Below are positions 63,803-64,000 of a stretch of 64,000 bases of DNA, one piece after another. Numbering within the stretch: the first letter of the stretch is position 1; every line of letters begins with the position of its first letter. The notes under the pieces are model-generated. The model made no database searches. It saw only the letters and a list, made by a program, of their open reading frames with translations, and was not told the DNA's origin. The position numbers were made by a program, and so were the translations under genes. The DNA lies in the NCBI GenBank assembly GCA_963821815.1, contig CAWGFG010000002.1, positions 682,001-746,000 of the forward strand. Reading direction: 5' to 3'. This DNA is from JASGTU01 sp963821815 (GTDB lineage Bacteria > Chloroflexota > Anaerolineae > Caldilineales > Caldilineaceae).

Positions 63803-64000
63803 GTACTGTGGATGCGCAGAATGGTGGATTCTATCGCAGGCGAGGCAAGCGGCTGTTCGATCTTGTTGTTGTATTGTTGCTCGCTGTGATTGTCCTGCCG
63901 ATTATTGCGCTAATCTCCGTGGTCGTCTACGTACAGATGGGCAGACCGGTGCTGTTTACGCAGCGACGCCCGGGAAGATACGGTGAGCCGTTCAAGCTGC
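63799..64000 (+). CDS. bacterial sugar transferase (WcaJ/PglC type), 3' partial
   Basis: First 67 residues of a polyprenyl-phosphate sugar-1-phosphate transferase. The start is an ATG in an ATGA overlap with the epimerase stop. The segment RRRGKRLFDLVVVLLLAVIV and a following single membrane helix match the N-terminal anchor of this family. QMGRPVLFTQRRPGRYGEPF contains the conserved Gly-x-P-x-x-x-x-Q-x-R segment that precedes the catalytic Asp-Glu pair, lost beyond the window edge. It would start repeat-unit synthesis on undecaprenyl phosphate for the second locus. Confidence 0.85.
   Translation, partial: MSTVDAQNGGFYRRRGKRLFDLVVVLLLAVIVLPIIALISVVVYVQMGRPVLFTQRRPGRYGEPFKL

Noticed and set aside
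1..64000. CRISPR arrays, tRNA or rRNA genes, riboswitches and prophage genes
   Set aside because: No spaced direct repeats, cloverleaf-like or rRNA-like stretches, aptamer-like leaders or phage structural genes were seen by eye; a covariance-model scan would be needed to exclude small RNAs.

Overview
The window is bacterial, densely coded DNA of moderate GC content. Short intergenic spaces, ATGA overlaps, Shine-Dalgarno (SD) starts and type I restriction genes all fit a bacterium. An F420-type luciferase-like oxidoreductase, an HdrABC-MvhADG complex, a creatininase/M20/M28 hydrolase set and a Rex-type operator together suggest an anaerobic or facultative member of the Chloroflexota. That assignment is an inference, because no rRNA or tRNA gene was seen.

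Layout. (1) 1-5.7 kb: the two permeases of a DppBC-type ABC transporter, then creatininase, ketopantoate reductase-like, SDR and M20 dipeptidase genes, a probable peptide or small-amide catabolic unit. (2) 5.8-19.5 kb: a surface-polysaccharide locus. It has a CMP-sugar cytidylyltransferase, an MptE/Maf-like transferase, a Wzm/Wzt-type exporter, a fucosyltransferase, GT2 and GT4 enzymes, a methyltransferase and one wrecked GT2. Its middle is more AT-rich than the flanks. (3) 19.5-33 kb: an eroding defence and mobile island. It holds two transposase remnants, a type I restriction operon (HsdM, a GmrSD-like DUF262/DUF1524 protein, broken DUF5655 and HsdS genes, Fic, HsdR), a Phd-type antitoxin with a truncated VapC, and a DUF1156 methylase carrying four stop codons.

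(4) 33.5-46 kb: a SagB-type oxidoreductase and a minus-strand operon of ECF sigma factor, solenoid-repeat protein and small basic protein. Then come an F420-type oxidoreductase, a serine hydrolase, an M28 peptidase, a pentameric ligand-gated ion channel with duplicated N-terminal domains, a tryptophanase-like lyase and NagB. (5) 46-54.3 kb: hdrCBA-mvhDGA, a hydrogenase protease and a cyclic-nucleotide-binding-domain protein, probably one transcription unit behind a promoter that overlaps a near-consensus Rex operator. It ends at a clear terminator. (6) 54.4-64 kb: a DUF1269-like protein, a Ca2+/H+ antiporter and a second exopolysaccharide operon, cut by the window edge inside a sugar-transferase gene.

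Several otherwise intact conserved genes each carry one single-base frameshift, nearly always an extra base. These look more like uncorrected sequence errors than biology. The defence island also carries real decay: nonsense codons, lost domains and fragments.
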